This document shows, one piece after another, positions 11,023-22,686 of a stretch of DNA of 64,000 bases. Location of the stretch: NCBI GenBank assembly GCA_011037195.1, contig JAAEAF010001123.1:169607-233606 (forward strand), read 5' to 3'. Source of the DNA: Triatoma infestans. Lineage: Eukaryota; Arthropoda; Insecta; Hemiptera; Reduviidae. Below the pieces are notes generated by a model, which was not told where the DNA came from, did not search any database, and saw only the letters and a list, made by a program, of their open reading frames with translations. Position numbers and translations under genes: made by a program. Positions within the stretch are counted from its first letter, which is position 1; each line of letters starts with the position of its first letter.

Positions 11023-12325
11023 AAAACAAGAATATATCACATGATTGCATTCTGTGACATAGCACACAATTAAATGACAGACCTCACTTTCGCTTGGACA
11101 GACAAACCGGATGGTAGTGAGGTGAGAGAAAAAGCGAATGAAAAAGACGTGAAGATTGAGGGTTCCAAATATAAAATTGGGTCACTGCTAGCTGAAATGT
11201 CAAAAAATATCATTCTCACTACGATTGCAAATTGTAAATAAACTCCTTTGTTCCAATCCCTGTTACTTTTTTTTGTTCAATTTTTTTTTTTGTTTTTGTT
11301 TATTTGGTGAGCAAGTCTTTTCAACGCTAGTTGTATTCAAATCATCAGATATATGCAGTTTTTTTTTTTTTTTAAATGCAGTTGTAAAGTGATGAGCAAA
11401 ATTTTCGTAAATATATGCGTACATACATTCTTCTTTTATATTTTCACTTGACTGTTTGAATAAATAAATAAATACTGTCTGTATTATTTATTCTGAATGA
11501 ACAAAGAATCAGCAACAGAGAGAAAGAGAGAAAATTCAGTTAATAAAATATTGTGAATCTCATTGGCCATATGTGAACATCACTGTTATTTCAAACTTTG
11601 CTATTAACTATTGTAGAACAAAGATCTAGGTTTCCATTGTAGAATACATTCATTCTATCGCATGACTTTCTCTTAATTTAATTATTAATACAATTTAAAC
11701 CAATTTAAACCAATGTTGAATTTTCTTTAAAATTGCAACATTACAATACGAGATTCATTGCTGCACACTACATACTCGTGCATATGTACAAACTTTTATT
11801 GCAAAGATTTTTCCGGACAATTAATTTAGTTGCTTATAGGGGGGGGGGGCTGAGTGGTTCGGCTTTCTCATCAATACAATGTACAGTCACACCGCCTGAT
11901 GGCAGTTAAAGGTACTAAACATTTAGTAAAAATTCCTTCTTTTAAGATAATCGGTCTATTAAAAGAAGCGTTGTTGAGCGTTTGTAGAGGGGGTACTATT
12001 AAGTAAAACCCATTGAAATATCTATTATTTCTCAGTACAAGAACAGGTCTCAGTACAAGTACTTATATACAGAATGTAATCCACTTGTAATGTGTACTGT
12101 GTATAAATGTTTGGGAGTATATGTGAATGCTGGTGGACCTATTATAGTTTGTTTGTGTGGGTTCGCCAAGTAGATCACATATCAGCGCAGGTGCCAAGTG
12201 AATGTTGGAGAAATCAGTGTAAGTGTTTGTTCGTGTTATGAAACCGGGATGACCGTCCCGCATGAGATTCTTGGATGGAAGTAGCTGGTCCCACTTCTCC
12301 CTTATACGGGTACAATGGAGTTCGA
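11023..12325. other. Non-coding stretch with faint X-like pieces
   Basis: No gene signature. T runs occur near 11268-11300 and 11359-11372. Around 11790-11990 there is weak resemblance to an X module (TTTTTCCGGACAATTAATTT), too diverged to bound. Confidence 0.45.
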
Positions 12326-12814
12326 AATCATGAAATCAAACAAATATCCGGTCAAATTTTCGAAATTGAGTTTACACCGGAAATACAATGATTTGAGGTC
12401 CCCTGAGTGTGCGTGTGTGTATAAATATTTGTAAAAACATAACATCTCAAAAACAAAGAATCACGGGAAGCTCCAAACTTAGTATTTTGTTTAGCTAGTG
12501 GCAATATCACCGCAACCGGAAGTATGACTTGATTGAATAGTTTTTCCAGTTTTCCCAATTTTCTCGAAAACCGCTCCAAAACAATTTTCTTTAAACTTCA
12601 TAGTATATACTATCTACATACATAAATTTCTATCACTTTTATGTTAAACATTTTCTTGTGAAATTTGATATTTTGGGAGTTCTCTTGGAGTCTGTTGGGA
12701 GTTTTTGGGCGGAATAGTTGCATTTAGCTTTCCTCTACAGTAACACATTAATAAAATATATGGTTCTACTACCTATATAATACTGATATCGTACATTAGG
12801 AGCATTCCAAATTG

Positions 12815-13050
12815 AGTTGTAATCCCTCACGCATTGGTATACTGGATCGAAAATCAGGGTTCGATTCCAGTGAGGGCAAAGTCGTGTTGACCCAACATCG
12901 TGAGAAAAAGTGGGAAGCTACTGTTGGTAGCGCACTAAGTTGCAAAGGTCAGAACTAAACGGCGAGGGGACCACACGCTTACTTCTAAAATCGCCGTCTG
13001 ACAAGCCCATTATGGGTTGTTGTACCATAGATTTAATTTAATTTAATTTG
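12815..13050 (+). repeat. tRNA-like SINE, separate family
   Basis: CCCTCAC near 12826 can pair with GTGAGGG near 12871 like an acceptor stem, and GGTTCGATTCC gives a B box. The body is unlike the other SINEs here. It ends GGGTTGTTGTACCATAGATT followed by a (TTTAA)n tail. It does not fold as a full tRNA, so I call it a SINE and not a gene. Confidence 0.6.
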
Positions 13051-13254
13051 CAATTCTAACTGCACAGTTAAAAACGTATCACCATTATTTGAAACATTTG
13101 TCCGAAAAGGATTTTAGAGAAGTTTTGGTGTGTCTGTCAGTTAGGTTTAAATTTAAAATGCACAACCTTTGTCAGTTTTTGACAGAAGGCGCTTCACATA
13201 AATCCGTTCAGGTATGCAAGTATACTACACCTGTTACGTAAGGCCATCCCAAGT

Positions 13255-13530
13255 AGCCTGGGGAGGGATTAGCTCAGTGGTAGCGATCTGGACTGCAACC
13301 CGAAGGTCCCGGGTTTGAGTCCAGCAGTGCTGCCCTTAGAACTTTTCTTCCTAGGAGCCTCTATAGCTCACTGTTCGGTGATGGACAGTGTTGGCTGTAA
13401 CGAGCGAACACTGCCTGGAGGCCGGCAGTGCACTAAGCAAACTCCGATCTTTGGGGTAGTTATATGGGCCCAGAAAGGCCTTCGATAGCATAAGGCTTAG
13501 CCCCTCTCCATAGACAAAAAAAAAAAAAAA
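13255..13530 (+). repeat. tRNA-derived SINE with alternative 3' tail
   Basis: GATTAGCTCAGTGGTAGCG (box A) and GGGTTTGAGTCC (box B) match the composite SINE. The body matches through CACTGCCTGGAGGCCGGCAG. The 3' part then differs, with a run through TTATATGGGCCCAGAAAGGC and CCCTCTCCATAGAC, ending in an A tract at 13516-13530. Confidence 0.8.
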
Positions 13531-13640
13531 TAGACATTATAAACATTGCAACTTTCGAGAAAATTTATTAAATTATATTAATTTGTGTAAGAGGAAGTAG
13601 CGTGTGTTTCACACCAGATCTTTTTGTTTGTTTTACCCTG

Positions 13641-14019
13641 AAGAAAGGTTTTAATATCCTTACTGAATTGCCAAATCATCAAGAACTCCTTAATATCCAC
13701 TTCAGAACAAAATGAAACTCCACTTAATTACTCCACTTAATATCGCTTTAATGTTGTGCATTCTCCAGATAAAAATTAGCTCATGATCGTTAAAACAGGA
13801 AGTTTGTTAGCTGATTTTCTCTCTTAGAGATTTCCTTTTTTTTTCTTTCTCAACAATATTATACCTTAATTTGTTTGTAATCTGAAATAAATTAGTTTTA
13901 ATATGGTCATTTTGGTTTTAACGTATTTTTACTTTCTCTTTTTTTTACTAAAAGAGTAAATATTGCAATCGTGTTTCCAGCGGAAATATAAACTCAAACT
14001 TTCAAATACACCACCAGGG
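13641..14019. other. Non-coding stretch
   Basis: No gene or clear repeat is visible in this AT-rich interval. Confidence 0.5.
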
Positions 14020-14666
14020 TTTTCAGTTTTTTTTTTGAGTTATTCGCGATTTTTCGAAAAGGCTATAATTCATTACTTACTTACTTACTAAACGGTGCGA
14101 CAGTACTCAAAGTAGGACCTGGACCTCCTCAATAAGTTTGTCCCATTCCTGTCGATCTTCGGCCTTGGTGCGCCATCTTCTTACACCAGCCCGACGCAGA
14201 TCTTCCTCTACATCCTCTAACCACCGAAGCTGAGGACGCCCTCGTATCCTCGATCCTGCAGGCTTTCCATACAAAAGTTTTCTCGGGAGCCTATTTTGAG
14301 GCATTCTCTCCACATGGCCCAACCATCTTAATCTTCCCTACAATTCCTTAACCAACCCCATATTAACTAAACAAATACAGGCATGTTTTTTTTTTATCGG
14401 AATTTATTTTTTGCAGGGAAATTGGTTTTTCTGAAAGTTCCGGAGAAAGTTACAACGTTAGGCTTTTCTACAGTGCCATTTTACAGTATAATGTGATGAA
14501 AATGGATAACCGGATCAGTGTGACTTTTCCGAGGTTTCCGAGATTTTAAATTTTTTTATGGAGATTTTCTCGAAAACGATCTAACAATTTTCTTTAAACT
14601 AAGAGTAACTGTGTAGATTGATACTTTTTACTGGAAAATTTATTTTTAGATATTGTGAAAGTTGTA
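14020..14666 (+). repeat. Degenerate family X copy split by a non-LTR fragment
   Basis: CGCGATTTTTCGAAAAGGCT near 14045 and GGAGATTTTCTCGAAAACGA near 14560 are X module sequence. The piece at 14064-14345 lies between them. Confidence 0.55.
14064..14345 (-). pseudogene. C-terminal end of a non-LTR reverse transcriptase
   Basis: The 71-codon frame reads [30 protein letters not shown] and a closing W..L..EV pattern. This is the widely repeated C-terminal tail of endonuclease/reverse transcriptase retrotransposons (RTE/Jockey-like annotations). In a working element this protein makes DNA from the element RNA at a chromosomal nick. Only the last part remains: no polymerase motifs lie upstream. 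On the - strand the element ends in a (TAAG)n tail at 14070-14090, which is the real 3' end of a retrotransposed copy. It is a 5'-truncated dead copy. Confidence 0.75.
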
Positions 14667-14675
14667 TGACTAAAC

Positions 14676-15124
14676 GATTGTAGATTGTTGTAGGGGATTG
14701 TTGCACTGCGACCTGAAAGGTATATGTGCTCCCCGGAGCCTTCTACGATGCACAGTCGGCCTACAAGTAGTGTTCTCTAGCTACAGACAACACTGCCCAT
14801 CACTGGGCAGTGAGTAGCAGAGGTTCCTAGGAAGAGAAAATCTAAGGGCAGCATGCTGGATTCGAACCCGGGACGTCCGCGTTGCTAGTCCAGCGCGCTA
14901 CCACTGAGCTAATCACTTCCTTCTCCCTTGGCTTTCGCCAATTAACTAGGGACGGAGACCCTAGTTTGTGTTTTGTGTTTGTCCTTGTCTATAAAGTGTA
15001 AACTGTACGTAGTTTAAGTGTATTGTGTCTGTCCTGACTAAGTACATGGAGTAGTGAGCTGTGGTAACCCCTGGGGTCGCTACTCCCCAAGTAACTGCTT
15101 GCAACAAATACCCCTTGCGGACAG
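14676..15124 (-). mobile_element. Composite tRNA-derived SINE, 449 bp
   Basis: TGACTAAAC at 14667-14675 is repeated at 15125-15133, a 9-bp target-site duplication. On the - strand the order is head (from TCCGCAAGGGGTATTTGTTG), box A (TTAGCTCAGTGGTAGCGCGC), box B (GGGTTCGAATCC), body, then a tail ending CAACAATCTACAATC. The layout and length match the copy at 9998-10443. Confidence 0.85.
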
Positions 15125-15424
15125 TGACTAAACTAATCAACTGGAATTTTGAGGGGAAGCTAGATACATCATAATTGTGGTCTCAAGTAATCAAAGTTCA
15201 GTAGTAATCAAGTACTAAGTATCCATTAATAAAATGACATTTCCTCTTTTAGATTTATGTTCCTCGTTTAGTAAGAATTTCAGATTTGCAGACCCAGGTT
15301 TGGAGAAGAAAGAGTCATTATGATTAGGTGGAAAATTTCAACCTATTTCCTTAAGAGGCTCTTTGTTTGCCAATCAACACCCCTAATTATAATTCTGTTT
15401 TTGGAAACATCGCTCTTTCGCGCT

Positions 15425-16030
15425 TTTTTCTTTCTCTTACTCCTAGTAAGAAGTATTGCGAACGCAGCACATTTTCGAAATTTAGTTTTCATCTGAAATA
15501 CCTGTTTAAAGGACCCTGAATAAGAAATCAGGATGCTGTTAATGAATTAAGAAAACAGGATGCTGTTAATGAATTAAGTGCGAACAAAATATCTCAAAAA
15601 CGAAAACTTCAGAGAGATTGAGGGGGGAAATCCTTCAACCGAGACTGCGACTTTGCTGAATGGTTTTTCTTTCCGTTTTTTGCGATTTTCTCCAAAATGT
15701 GGCTCGAAAATGTTTCTTCTTAAACTTAGTACACTGTGTAAACCACAAATCACTTTTATTTGGAAACATTTTCCCGGGAAAATTGTATTTAGGTGGTTTT
15801 GAGAAATGTGAGACGTTCAAATTGAAATGTGTTTGTTAAGTAATGGTGCTCTCTCAGTGTAATGATTCTCTATCTACCTCGATAGGTAAGTTTGCATTTC
15901 TCCCCCATCCACCGCAGTATATCTATGTCACGATATATGAGCCGAATTTGAAGTTTACAGAAAATTTGTCCAACTGTATTAAGAGGGGTAAGAGAGACTC
16001 CTAGGAGTGTTTCACATCAGAATTTTTTAT
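15425..16030 (+). repeat. Family X copy
   Basis: It starts with TTTCTCTTACTCCTAGTAAG and passes AACAAAATATCTCAAAAACG and the GGAAACATTTTCCCGGGAAA module block. It ends near GAGTGTTTCACATCAGA at 16006-16021. A 20-bp stretch ending in GATGCTGTTAATGAATTAAG is duplicated near 15530-15578. Confidence 0.75.
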
Positions 16031-16159
16031 ATACTCTTAAGATTTGTTTAAATTATTTGAATTGTATGTTTTTAACTTCTGGATGAAACGCTGTCAGAAA
16101 GTTGTGACTAGGATTTTATGATGAACTGGATAAAGTGACTTTGTTGCCGGGACATTATT

Positions 16160-16335
16160 GCCGGATCCCCTGATAGCACTTAAAACTAAATATCGATTTT
16201 TTAACTTTCCACCATTTTCCATTTTTGTGTTATGCCGACTAAACACACACACACACAAATTTCTGAAAACCATTTTTTCGTTCTCGGAAATCTCAAAATA
16301 AGTACTTCCGGTGAAACATTCATACCGATAATTAA
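16160..16335 (-). repeat. Family X head fragment
   Basis: On the - strand it holds the head: GTTTCACCGGAAGTACTTAT, then a (TG)n tract at 16240-16256 and the start of a module. Confidence 0.55.
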
Positions 16336-16713
16336 TAATAATTGAATAACAAAACAACATTAACAGTTAATAAATATAAGAAATAATAAATAAAAGTTTA
16401 AATGTTAAAAGTGAAGTTTTAATCTTCAGCTCATAAAGTACTTACTGCTCTCAAAATGGAATAAGATATTCTATTCTAGTATTGGTTTGTTTTGTTTTGT
16501 TATTGTAAAGCCTTAATTGAATTTCCTTAGAAAGTTAACAATGTAATGTTCCTCACAGAGTCTGTAGTTTGAATGTTTGTTTGCGTACGTGTTTGACTCT
16601 ATTTCTATTTTATATAAATTATTTCAGAACTAACTTTTAATTTGGAATAATTATATTAAACATTCTGTTTACTACGGAGATATTTTCGGTGATAGCCTGC
16701 TTCTTTTCGTGGT

Positions 16714-16751
16714 CATCGATCGGTTTCGGGCGTTCGCCCATCATCAGAATG
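16714..16751 (-). ncRNA. Hammerhead ribozyme motif, element A left arm
   Basis: On the - strand: CATT, CTGATGA, an extra T, GGGC-GAAC-GCCC (4-bp stem II), GAAA, CCGATC, GATG. Stem I is CATT with GATG (one G-U pair). All core boxes are intact and the cleavage triplet would be AUC. The stem III palindrome seen in element B (ACCGGT) is broken here (ACCGAT). Confidence 0.75.
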
Positions 16752-16823
16752 TTTTTGTCATAACAGTATATTAACTGAATTTGCTCTGTGCAAGTCTATG
16801 TTATCACACTATCTTGACGAAAA

Positions 16824-16861
16824 CATGCTGATGATGAGCGAACGCCCGGAACCGGTCGATG
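16824..16861 (+). ncRNA. Hammerhead motif, element A right arm, core-mutated
   Basis: CATG, CTGATGA, T, GAGC-GAAC-GCCC, then GGAA in place of GAAA, CCGGTC, GATG. The change in the GAAA box and the G-to-A in stem II should weaken or abolish cleavage. Confidence 0.65.
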
Positions 16862-17004
16862 ACCATAAAAAGAAGCAGGCTATCACCGAAAATATCTCTG
16901 ATGGTTTCCAGCTGTGCGGGACAAATCACAACAAATGTGTTTATACAAGTTTATTGATTATATTTATTTTAAAATCTTTTACTTACTCTCCCCAGCTGGT
17001 AAAA

Positions 17005-17870
17005 TAAAAAATCTGGTGTGAAACACTCGCACAACTTTCTCGTACTCCAGTTCTCAAATTATAATTGACAATTTTATAGTTTGTGAACCAAATTTAATGA
17101 AATTCGTCAAAAACTGAAAAGAACTGTCCAATAAAAGCGCACTTCCGGTTTACTAATTTTCTTGAAACTCGGAATTTTAGCCGTCTATTTATTTCTAATT
17201 AATTCTGTTTTGATAGAATTGTATAATCCTATGATAGCACTTAAAAGAAAAACACAACCCCACCCCTCCCCTAAAAGTGCCCTTAAAGAATTTTCCCAGA
17301 GAAATGTTGTAAATAAAAGTTGTAGATCTTTGTATGTTTAGTTTATATAAGAAGTTTCAAGAAAATCGTAGGAGACATTTTTTGAAAAAATGATTTAGTA
17401 AGGCGGTAATGTAAACGCACTTCCGGTTATCCGATTTTTTGAAACTCGGAATTTCAACAGCATATTCAATTCTAATTAACATTATTTAGATGATAAAATT
17501 GTTTAATAAACTGAAATAGCACTTTAGATGAAAACCTAAAGTCCATTTTTGAGAAAATCGCAAAAAAGTAAAAAAAAAACAACAAGTAAAGTGGTACTTC
17601 CGGTTGAGGAATTTTGACAGATGACCACTGTCAGATGCCATGGTGATACCTAAACGGAATATCAAGTTTCAACTTTCTACGGTTTTTCGTTTTTGAGCTA
17701 TGCTGTTCACAACACACACACACCATTTGCTAAAACCACTTTTTTGGACTCAGAGGACCTCAAAACGGATATTTCCGGTGAAAACTCGATATCGAAAATT
17801 TGACACGATTACAATACTTCCTCTAACTAGGAGGAATAAGAGAATTTATGAAGAAAACAAATTTTTCTTC
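17005..17870 (-). repeat. Family X copy, three module starts
   Basis: The tail is at the left (TCTGGTGTGAAACACTCGCA at 17011). Module starts seen on the - strand lie near 17603, 17420 and 17144, and the head with a CA tract is at 17708-17870. The first spacing is shortened (183 against about 280 bp), showing an internal deletion. Confidence 0.85.
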
Positions 17871-19463
17871 ATAAAAACAAACAAATATTACGGTCTAATT
17901 TAGTTATTTATGGTGAACAGTTAATTTTATTTAATGCACAGAAATATCTGGCTGGATTCATAACTGGCATGACTCGCTTTTCCACTTTTCCCCTTCCTAG
18001 TTTGATTTATTGGATTATATATAAAAATTATGTACCCTTTCATTGGACAGAGGTGATGTGGTCTGGATAGTAGGGTTGGTGTAGCCGATGTTTCAGGCAC
18101 CAGCTGGGGCACATTTGGCACTGTACTACTACAAAGTGGTCCCGAAATGGCGTTCTTACAAATTTACAATAAGTCCCCTGTACCAACAGAGTTACTTCCT
18201 AATGGATCTGTAACCTTGTCAAGATTTTTATTTTTACTTTCCATTCAGTAAAAATAGTTTAGTTTTAGTTAATTTACTGTTAATGTTTTCCATCCATTAC
18301 ACTAAACATTTATTCTTTAAAACTGTGTCCATTTTGTATTTCTATTTTGCTTTTACTTTTTCCTATATTTCCTCAAAATTTGAATTATTTCTTTGGTACC
18401 ATATTTTTCTTTTTGCAAGGATGGTTTATTAATATTATTTAATATAAAAGTGAATAAAATAATGGAAATTGAATAATTTTTGGATGAAAACATAACAAAA
18501 AATCATGAAATGAAATAAATTAAGGCAAACTATATTATAATGATTTTAAAACTGTATTAAGCAAGAATAGTCTTGTTATACGTGTAATTATGGTTGAGCG
18601 AGCATTTGATAAGTTAATTTAGTTGTCATGGTAACCAGAAGTATAAGAGATGAACTCGCATTTCCTCAACTTTCTCTTTTCACCGTTTCTATAGTTAAGT
18701 AAAACAGAGAGAAAGGTCTTCTCTCTCTCTACTGGTTGTTATGTAACGTATTCTCCTCACCTCTCCACTTTCAATTTCTCTAACTCTCTGAGCTTATGTA
18801 ACTAGTGAGAGAGAGAGAGAGAGAGAGAGAGCGGTGAGAATATTGCAGCAATGAGTGGCAGAAAGAGCTTTAACACAAATAATAAAGTATTCTGTGTAAC
18901 AGAAACTCGACAGGCCGACAGTACTCGGAGGTGATAAAGGCGGAGAATAAGGCGCAGCACCTACTATCGTTCAACATCATCAGCTTCACTATCAAACAAC
19001 AACTCTACGGCTCTTAATGGAAAACTTTTTGAATTTTTTAAACTTCATACAACTTTTTTAGATAAAATAAAAAAAACCTAAATAACAACACCTTTTATTG
19101 GTATTTGGAAACTATTTCCCTAATTAAATTCTTTAAACTTTCTTACTATTAACAACTGTTACAATATTTTGTTTATATTAAAAACCTGATTAATGTTACA
19201 AGTTCGAAAAATAATGTTTTTTACTCTGTGTTTATATTATTTGCACAGATCGATTTTTCATTAAACCTGTATCACTAATTAAACTCACATTTGTAATATT
19301 TTTACGTAAAAATTGATTTTAGATCCACAATGGCAGGTCCAAACTGTGTGCTCACGTAGTTGTGAAACTTTCGACCTACGCAAGTGATATAAAATCCAGA
19401 TTCCCCAGAAAAAATTAAAAAAGTCTGTCATATAAGACTTTTACAGCAAATATTGTCATTCTA
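17871..19463. other. Non-coding stretch
   Basis: No gene signature on either strand. It holds a (GA)n tract at 18807-18831 and pyrimidine-rich sequence around 18720-18780. Confidence 0.5.
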
Positions 19464-19539
19464 ATTGAAAAATTGGTGGGGGGGGGGGGGGTTACAGTGT
19501 ACTCCAACGGAAATAGGTCACTTATGCCACCCCACTGCT

Positions 19540-20065
19540 GCCAAAGGTGAGACCACTCACCTACAGTTCCAGTTTAAGATCTGTGAGGAACCGCATGGAA
19601 TCTGGGAAATTTCTAAGGAGGGTAAATCTTCCTCAACACGCTGGTAACTACTCAGGCTTTCGAATCTTCTCTGGTCCATTAGGAGATGTTTTGGAGTCTT
19701 ATCCATCTCCTCACAGAATCTACAGGTGCAGACGTGTTCTCGGCTCAGCTTCTTTTTCAGATGCCCCTCTGAGTCTACAATGCCACGTGAGGAAGCCCGC
19801 CAGCATGCGAAGCCTATTTTTACTTAGACTGATGCATGGTTCAGATCTTTTCTGGTTAAAACCACCGAACAGACAGTTTGCTACAGTCCTGGGATGGATT
19901 TCCAATTCTGGGCTCTCTTCACTTCTTCCTCATTTCTGAACTCTTCCCGAAAGAGACTGGTCGCTTATTGCATAGAAGAGTTCAGACCCCAAAAACGGGA
20001 GGTGCAGCAGTGCCTTTGGTTGCCAGAGTGTCAGGCCATCAAATTTTCTTCCACGCCAACATGGC
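19540..20065 (-). pseudogene. R1/I-like non-LTR element, C-terminal region relic
   Basis: On the - strand the frame reads RLRMLAGFLTWHCRLRG, then after a shift a CRFCEEMDKTPKHLLM-like stretch. This matches the C-terminal L-TGHC-L, C-C-H zinc-knuckle region found after RNase H in R1- and I-type retrotransposons. Upstream text is a degenerate linker. At least one frameshift near 19745 separates the two halves and no catalytic domain survives. A related relic lies at 29215-29600 in the other orientation; the two share GCTTCGCATGCTG. Family assignment beyond non-LTR is uncertain. Confidence 0.6.
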
Positions 20066-20079
20066 TTGACACCCAAAAT

Positions 20080-20200
20080 GAAGATGGACCTCAAAATACG
20101 GCTTGGAACTCAAAACATGTATTTCCGGTGAAACTCAATTTCGAAAATTTGATACGACCGCAACACTCCCTGGTAATAAGAGAAAATTAAAAAAAAAAAT
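20080..20200 (-). repeat. Family X head fragment
   Basis: CATGTATTTCCGGTGAAACT and AATTTGATACGACCGCAACA are the X head in inverted orientation, ending at the GGTAATAAGAGAAAAT terminus. Confidence 0.7.
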
Positions 20201-21239
20201 TCTGGAAAAGTTAAGATTCTGCCTTTCTCCAAACCTAGCAAGTTAAAGAAGGGATATTAAGGAAGAGAAGTCCTCGGTCAATAAATAATCAGTTCTACTA
20301 CTTTTATAAAGAGAATTTCAGGATTGCCCGCCCGAAGCGGTGGACATTAACATTTAATATTAACTAAATGTTTAATTAAGAACTTCTACTTAATTTTATC
20401 ATCATTAATATATTTTACCAATTTAAAAAGTTTTTTTTTACAATGTGACTGACATAATTGCCATGTTATTAAATAGTTGTAAAAAAAGAAGGAGATATTA
20501 TCCACTAAAATGTTACTATGATTAATGTTTGCGCCGGTGCTAATGACCGGATAAATATGGACCCAAAATTTTGGCAAATAGAATTCCTGTTTGGCTAAAA
20601 CTATGTGCGTGTGTTTGATGGGTTTCCATTCTGTTAAACACGACATACACATTAGCAAACATATCGGTTGGGTCGGAACGGTTGGTTAGTGATGGTTTTT
20701 AGTTTAGTACGGTGGGTATGGGTATGTAATGAATTGCTCTAATTTTCATCCACTTCCCCTCAAACAGTTCCCAACCCTGCTCTCCTCACCAGGAAAATCC
20801 TCTAATAACATTAGTCCACTAGTAGTTCTAAACTAGACAGACTGACAGCCATTTCTTAATCTAAATATGACTGGCTAAGCCTGTGCAGTACAACAATCTA
20901 CGGCCATTAGTTCCTCTTAAACGATCTTATTATTCTCTGGTTTCCATTCTAAAATATGGACACCATTTCCATCCCAGATCTCTCTCCGTTTACTGTCATT
21001 TACCTCATCATTCATTTTATATCTCTCGCCTTCTATAATTTCTCTACTTCATCTCTCTAGTTTACTGTTTCATACTAGTCTAAATTGAAATTTAATTACT
21101 AAAATATCATGCCTTCTTGGCAGAAGATGCCAGAATTAATCTGAGATCTGGTCAGGATTTAGCATTAACCTTGATTTCTTTGGTCAATATAAAAGGGATT
21201 TTAAGCGATGCTTTGTACTTAAGATTACTGGAACTCTTT
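20201..21239. other. Non-coding stretch
   Basis: No supported gene. The 90-codon frame at 20386-20658 (-) has no recognisable domain. Confidence 0.5.
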
Positions 21240-21470
21240 AATTGCTGTAAGAGGTAGTATTGCGATAGAGCAAAATGTTTCGTAATTGAGATGTCACATG
21301 AAATACATGCTTTGAGATCTCCTGAATCCAAGAAAAATCCTTGAATTTCTTAAAAAACGACAAATCGCAGTTAGGTCAGAGTTTAAGTGCCACCTTTGCA
21401 ACTGTCAGATTCGGGCAAAATCAAATCGGACAAAGTGCGACTTTATTGAACTTTCTTTATTGACTTGGGC
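21240..21470 (+). repeat. Family X head fragment
   Basis: GTAAGAGGTAGTATTGCGAT, GAAATACATGCTTTGAG and a diverged first module are present. The (TG)n tract is missing here. Confidence 0.65.
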
Positions 21471-21936
21471 ACATTGGTAGTTACTGTTGTAATACCATTA
21501 AAAATGCCCCTTTCTCATAATGTTTATTATTCAACAACACCAGTTGTATCAGAGAATGTTTCCATTCTCTTCCATAATCTTTTGCCAGCAAAAGGGTGCT
21601 CAACTTTTATTCTATTTTTCCACTGATTTTAAGTTTTAGTAGGCTGTGTCTCCCCCTCTTGGGAATGCTTTTGTTTATGAAGTTTTGGCTACATACATAA
21701 TATTCTGAAGACATACTTTCACAGAATTAAGAAGTTCATAAAAACTAGAGAATCCAAACTTATCTATGCCCCCTTTTTGACTTTGCGAACAAAGTATAAA
21801 GAATATAAAGAAGTGGTATTATTAAAGGATAAAATAATAAAAAAGAACTGTTTTGTATCAGCAGGCTGCAGGAGAAATGGGCGTTAAAGGATTGGACTAG
21901 ATCAGGACGTGCTGGCTTGGAAGAGTATCCATAATA
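21471..21936. other. Non-coding stretch
   Basis: No recognisable gene or repeat. Confidence 0.5.
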
Positions 21937-22467
21937 CTAGTAAATAGGGTGGTTTACTATATATACATAAACCAGAGGGGTAGGAGAGAGTAAAAAAAAA
22001 AACTGAGTGAGACAGAGAAATATGTAGGTTGAAATGAGGCCACGGAAATCTTGGCAAGTGACTCTCGTACAAAAATGTGGGGGGGGGGAATAAGACACCC
22101 GGGCGGCAAAATGTACCCGGGATTGTGTATCTAACAAGTTTTCTTGGCCGCTAGACTGGGAGGTGGGATTGGTTAGGTTGGGAATTTTGAGGTGGGGAAG
22201 TTGTAATGGGATGGTGTAGCTCTCGTTCCAGTTGTCTGCAACGCTCCTCACATCCATGTTGACTTTAGTATCACTACCTGATTGTAAACAGTTGTCAGAT
22301 TTTCCTTGGAAGTGAAGAGATGCACTGTTTTGGGTGGATGGAGGGGTTAGTATGGCCGAGATGCTGAGAAGAAAAAGGAAGCAGTAGGAGAAGCATGTTC
22401 TTGTTATGTATATACATAACCTTCCTCCCCACCATTGGTTATTGTGTTTGCGCATCCTCCCTACCAT
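21937..22467 (-). CDS. Uncharacterised 176-codon open frame, possible secreted-protein exon
   Basis: I do not recognise this protein. It is the longest frame in the window not explained by a repeat. The N-terminus is basic (MVGRMRKHNNQ) and is followed by a hydrophobic run, FSYCFLFLLSISAIL at about residues 26-40, that could serve as a signal peptide or membrane anchor. The middle is Ser/Thr/Asn-rich and polar, with possible N-glycosylation sites NES and NLT. The end turns hydrophobic again near residues 147-173 and is probably read through intron or noise. GT dinucleotides after CAATCCCGG near 22122 or GCCCGG near 22104 could be splice donors. It may also be chance. Confidence 0.22.
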   Translation of the reverse strand: MVGRMRKHNNQWWGGRLCIYITRTCFSYCFLFLLSISAILTPPSTQNSASLHFQGKSDNCLQSGSDTKVNMDVRSVADNWNESYTIPLQLPHLKIPNLTNPTSQSSGQENLLDTQSRVHFAARVSYSPPPHFCTRVTCQDFRGLISTYIFLCLTQFFFLLSPTPLVYVYIVNHPIY

Positions 22468-22686
22468 TGTGGAGGAGACTGTTAGTTAGAGAATGTTTGG
22501 TAAGAGAAGAGTGCAAAGCCAGCATATGACCCAAACAGGTAAACACTTCTTAGCACAAAATAACTTTTTTTACCTAGCAAGTTTTGTTTGTATGTTTGAC
22601 GTCATCGGAAAAATGTGTACGTCTTCTTTTTACTTCCTCTCATTGGTAAAAGATGAAGTACCGATTACGCCCAACTACCAAAGCTA

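Larger units (their letters stand above)
12330..13640 (+). repeat. Family X copy carrying two SINE insertions
   Basis: Head (GAGTTTACACCGGAAATACA) and module sequence run from 12330 to about 12812. Module sequence resumes near 13065 and the tail closes at 13590-13625 (GTGTAAGAGGAAGTAGC, GTTTCACACCAGATC). Two tRNA-like elements interrupt it, at about 12815-13050 and 13255-13530. Confidence 0.7.
16672..16934 (+). mobile_element. Hammerhead foldback element A, about 263 bp
   Basis: Inverted arms: GAGATATTTTCGGTGATAGC at 16678-16697 mirrors the GCTATCACCGAAAATATCTC region at 16879-16898. Each arm carries a hammerhead motif pointing outward. One end extends beyond the palindrome as CCAGCTGTGCGGGACAAATC with CACAACAA, the same one-sided extension as in element C (and, inverted, in element B). 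The flanks share only a TGTTTA-like match, so the target-site duplication has decayed or is absent. The 69-codon frame across the right half is incidental. Confidence 0.75.
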
